NCBI GenBank assembly: GCA_964250755.1 | Contig: CAXUHB010000001.1 | Coordinates: 372,001 to 436,000, forward strand | DNA from: DASWOJ01 sp964250755 | GTDB lineage: Bacteria; Pseudomonadota; Alphaproteobacteria; Acetobacterales; Acetobacteraceae | Direction of reading: 5' to 3' | Length of the DNA: 64,000 nucleotides | In this document: positions 62,086 to 64,000 of the stretch, one piece after another | Layout: the number at the start of each line of letters is the position of its first letter | Position numbering within the stretch: position 1 is the stretch's first letter | Made by a program: the position numbers and the translations under genes | The notes under the pieces: generated by a model | Told to the model about the DNA's origin: nothing | Database searches by the model: none | Seen by the model: the letters and a program-made list of their open reading frames with translations, nothing else

Positions 62086-63498
62086 TCACCGCCCGCTGAC
62101 GATGCGGTCCACCAGCTCCTTGACCGTGGGGACGAACCCATTGGAGTAGAATGGGTCGCTAGCGAAACGGTAGGCGTTGTGGCCGCTGAACATGAGCTGG
62201 TGCTCGATGGCTTCGGGCGTCTGGTCGTCCCGGCGCACCGACTGCAGCGTCTTCTGGATGCAGAAGCTGCGCGGGTCGGCCTTCTTGCCGTTGGAGTAGT
62301 AGGGTTCGTGCTGGCTCCAGTTGCTGAAGCGGCACTGGCTCAGGCAGCCCATGCAGGACACCTGGTGGTCGGTGATGAGCGCCGCGCGCTCGGGCGTGAC
62401 AAAGATCAGGGTGCTGTCAGGCGTGCGCATCGCCTCCGTGAAGCCCTGGCGCATCCAGCCCTCCACATTGAATAAGTCCTGCGGCGTCAGGTAAACCGCA
62501 CGCTTACGGGGACCGATGCCCAATACGGCGACATGCTCGCCCACTGGCTCCGTCGTGTAGGCGACCTGGTGCTCGCTGCGCTCCCGCAGCTCCTGGATGA
62601 AGCCGTTGTTGACGGCGCTGGAGTAGAAGCCGGTCGGGCTGAACTTGTTCAGGAAGACGTCGCCGGATTTGAGCGTAAGCAGCCGGGTCTTCCAGGCCTC
62701 GCTGATCGGGCTTTCCTTGGTCAGCAGCGGACGGGTGCCGAACTGGAACGCGACAGGGCCAAGGTCGGGGTTGTCAATCCAGTCCTCCCACTCCTCCAGC
62801 CACCATACGCCGCCGGCCATGATGATGGGCGTCTGGTCCAGGCCGAAGGTGCGCATCAGCTTGCGGAGCGCCAGGACGCGGGGGAAAGGGTCCTCCGGCT
62901 TGGTCGGGTCCTCCCCGTTGGACAGGCCGTTGTGGCCACCGGCCAGCCAGGGGTCCTCATAGACGACACCGCCCAGCAAGGACGCAGTCTTGGAGTAGGC
63001 ACGCTTCCACAGCGCGCTGAACGCGCGGGAGGAGGAGACGATGGGATAGTAGTGGACGCCGAACCTGGCGGCGATGTCGGACAGGCGGTAGGGCATCCCA
63101 GCGCCGCAAGTCAGGCCGTGGATCAGGCCCTTGGCGCCTTCCAGCACGCCGGTGATCACGCGCTCAGCCCCGCCCATCTCCCATAGCAAGTTGGCGTGGA
63201 TGCGGCCCTTGCCGCCGGAGATGTCGTAGGCGCGCTTGGCCTGGTCTATGCCGCCCTTGATGCCGTAGGCGATCAGCTCTTCGTGCCGCTCCCGCCGGGT
63301 GCGGCCGTCGTAGTGCTGCGGGTCGGGGTTGCCGTCGGCATCGTAGAAGTCGGCGTTGACGGCGCTGAATGTCCCCGCCCCGCCTGCGGCTGCCCAGTGC
63401 CCTGACGACACGCCGGTGGAGACGCCGATGCCCTTGCCGCCCTCGACCAGGGGAAGCACGTCCACGCCGCCCATCCTGATCGCATTGACCGTTTTCAT
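62086..63498 (-). CDS. Nitronate monooxygenase-like flavoprotein with a C-terminal Cys cluster
   Basis: A 470-residue protein of the nitronate monooxygenase/2-nitropropane dioxygenase fold (FMN-binding TIM barrel): GGKGIGVSTGVSSGHWAAAGGAGT near the N-terminus, GAGMPYRLSDIAARFG, and GGVWWLEEW. It is longer than typical NMO (about 330-380). The additional C-terminal part holds a cysteine cluster C382-x2-C385-x3-C389 (CMGCLSQC) with C413, of the kind that binds a 4Fe-4S cluster in 2,4-dienoyl-CoA reductase-like enzymes. The substrate is unknown. It is convergent with rsmI; pnp lies upstream on the same strand, 119 nt away. Confidence 0.82.
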   Translation of the reverse strand: MKTVNAIRMGGVDVLPLVEGGKGIGVSTGVSSGHWAAAGGAGTFSAVNADFYDADGNPDPQHYDGRTRRERHEELIAYGIKGGIDQAKRAYDISGGKGRIHANLLWEMGGAERVITGVLEGAKGLIHGLTCGAGMPYRLSDIAARFGVHYYPIVSSSRAFSALWKRAYSKTASLLGGVVYEDPWLAGGHNGLSNGEDPTKPEDPFPRVLALRKLMRTFGLDQTPIIMAGGVWWLEEWEDWIDNPDLGPVAFQFGTRPLLTKESPISEAWKTRLLTLKSGDVFLNKFSPTGFYSSAVNNGFIQELRERSEHQVAYTTEPVGEHVAVLGIGPRKRAVYLTPQDLFNVEGWMRQGFTEAMRTPDSTLIFVTPERAALITDHQVSCMGCLSQCRFSNWSQHEPYYSNGKKADPRSFCIQKTLQSVRRDDQTPEAIEHQLMFSGHNAYRFASDPFYSNGFVPTVKELVDRIVSGR

Positions 63499-63552
63499 CG
63501 CCGCCTCGCTTCATGCCCACACTCTAGAGGTGCAGGACCGCAGACATTGGGA

Positions 63553-63581
63553 CGCCGGGCCTGACGATGCCAGACCCGGCG
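63553..63581. terminator. Hairpin between pnp and the flavoprotein gene
   Basis: CGCCGGG (63553-63559) pairs with CCCGGCG (63575-63581), with an inner CTG/CAG stem across one C-A mismatch. On the plus strand it is followed by CTCCGGTTTTATT, the form of an intrinsic terminator, but the adjacent genes are both on the minus strand, where no T-run follows. Its role is therefore uncertain. Confidence 0.35.
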
Positions 63582-63617
63582 CTCCGGTTTTATTACAGAC
63601 GATTACAGGAGAGGAAG

Positions 63618-64000
63618 CTACTCGGCAGCCTCATGGCGGCCCCGTCCGCCTTCGCGGCGTGGCCCGCCGTCGCGGTCTCCGCCTTCACGGCCGGGTTTGC
63701 TGCCGACCTGGTCGGTGATGTCGGCGCCAGTGGTCTGGTCCACCACGCGCATGGACAGCTTGACCTTGCCCCGGTCGTCGAAACCGATGACCTTCACTTT
63801 CACGACATCGCCCTGGTTGACCACGTCGGTCGTCTTGTTGACCCGGCCCTGCTGCAGTTCGCTGATGTGGACCAGCCCGTCCTTGGCGCCCAGGAAGTTC
63901 ACGAAGGCGCCGAAGTCCGCGGTCTTGACCACCTTGCCATTGTAGATCTTGCCGATCTCGGCCTCGGCCACGATCCCCTGGATCATGTCTATGGCCTTCT
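63618..64000 (-). CDS. pnp: Polyribonucleotide nucleotidyltransferase, 3-prime end of gene only
   Basis: The C-terminal 127 codons of PNPase, the phosphorolytic 3-prime exoribonuclease of the degradosome; the rest of the gene lies beyond the window. The segment begins in the KH-S1 linker (AIDMIQGIVAEAEIGKIYNG) and has the complete S1 domain (VVKTADFGAFVNFLGAKDGLVHISEL, then DVVKVKVIGFDDRGKVKLSMRVV), ending in an Arg/Gly-rich tail (GREGGDRDGGPRREGGRGRHE). This tail is common in alphaproteobacterial PNPase and may bind RNA or RNase E. Confidence 0.95.
   Translation of the reverse strand, partial: KAIDMIQGIVAEAEIGKIYNGKVVKTADFGAFVNFLGAKDGLVHISELQQGRVNKTTDVVNQGDVVKVKVIGFDDRGKVKLSMRVVDQTTGADITDQVGSKPGREGGDRDGGPRREGGRGRHEAAE

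Overview
The window is a GC-rich (roughly 70 percent) chromosomal segment from an alphaproteobacterium, most likely of the Acetobacteraceae or a close relative in the Rhodospirillales. Lineage markers visible in the sequence are GapR (DUF2312), an ATP12-type F1-ATPase assembly chaperone, ispB divergent from a DUF2007-trmN6 pair, a malic enzyme fused to a phosphotransacetylase-like domain, GlnD, and sites of the GTTC-N7-GTTC form bound by alphaproteobacterial LexA. The genus cannot be fixed from the sequence alone. No rRNA, tRNA, CRISPR array, intact insertion sequence or prophage was seen.

Layout. 1-7.3 kb: purine and RNA-modification block (guaB, HAD hydrolase, RsmB-like methyltransferase, GNAT, small genes, guaA). 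7.3-15 kb: core genes (SgaA-like aminotransferase, mntH-mntR, trmN6-DUF2007, ispB) interrupted by AT-richer accessory genes, namely a VapBC-type toxin-antitoxin pair and two Uma2-family genes; a third Uma2 gene, broken by two indels, lies at 4.8 kb. 15-24 kb: class III aminotransferase, PEP-CTERM GDSL hydrolase, ExoX-like nuclease, an unusual P-loop protein with a His-tailed small partner, a large zinc-ribbon/cyclase/STAND regulator and gapR. 23.9-29.3 kb: rarA, rluC-type pseudouridine synthase, asmA-like gene and ATP12, tightly packed. 29.3-35 kb: an orphan immunity-like gene, a peptide-type ABC binding protein, SDR, thioesterase and copCD. 35-46 kb: an ill-defined gap with LexA-like sites, hybrid histidine kinase, mutS-glnD (overlapping), maeB. 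45.6-53 kb: MHS transporter, two adjacent Tat-exported enzymes (class II aldolase, MBL-fold), bactofilin, EI24 protein, adenosine kinase. 53-55 kb: a scar with a truncated transposase next to an uncharacterised gene whose start codon abuts a perfect LexA-type box. 55-64 kb: typA, AmpG-like permease, histidine kinase, LppC-type lipoprotein, rsmI, nitronate-monooxygenase-like flavoprotein with a Cys cluster, and the 3-prime end of pnp.

Functional links: guaB and guaA carry out the two steps from IMP to GMP; mntH with mntR is a self-contained manganese uptake and sensing pair; maeB next to an alpha-ketoglutarate/dicarboxylate-type permease suggests C4/C5 acid use; ampG, the LppC-type lipoprotein and a co-transcribed sensor kinase suggest an envelope-monitoring group. 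The points most worth a second look are the candidate SOS-controlled gene of unknown function at 53.78 kb, the LexA-like sites next to a small membrane protein at 35.5 kb, dispersed REP-like hairpins (one read as protein inside a signal peptide), a strong leader hairpin before the cyclase gene, and the double-frameshifted Uma2 gene.
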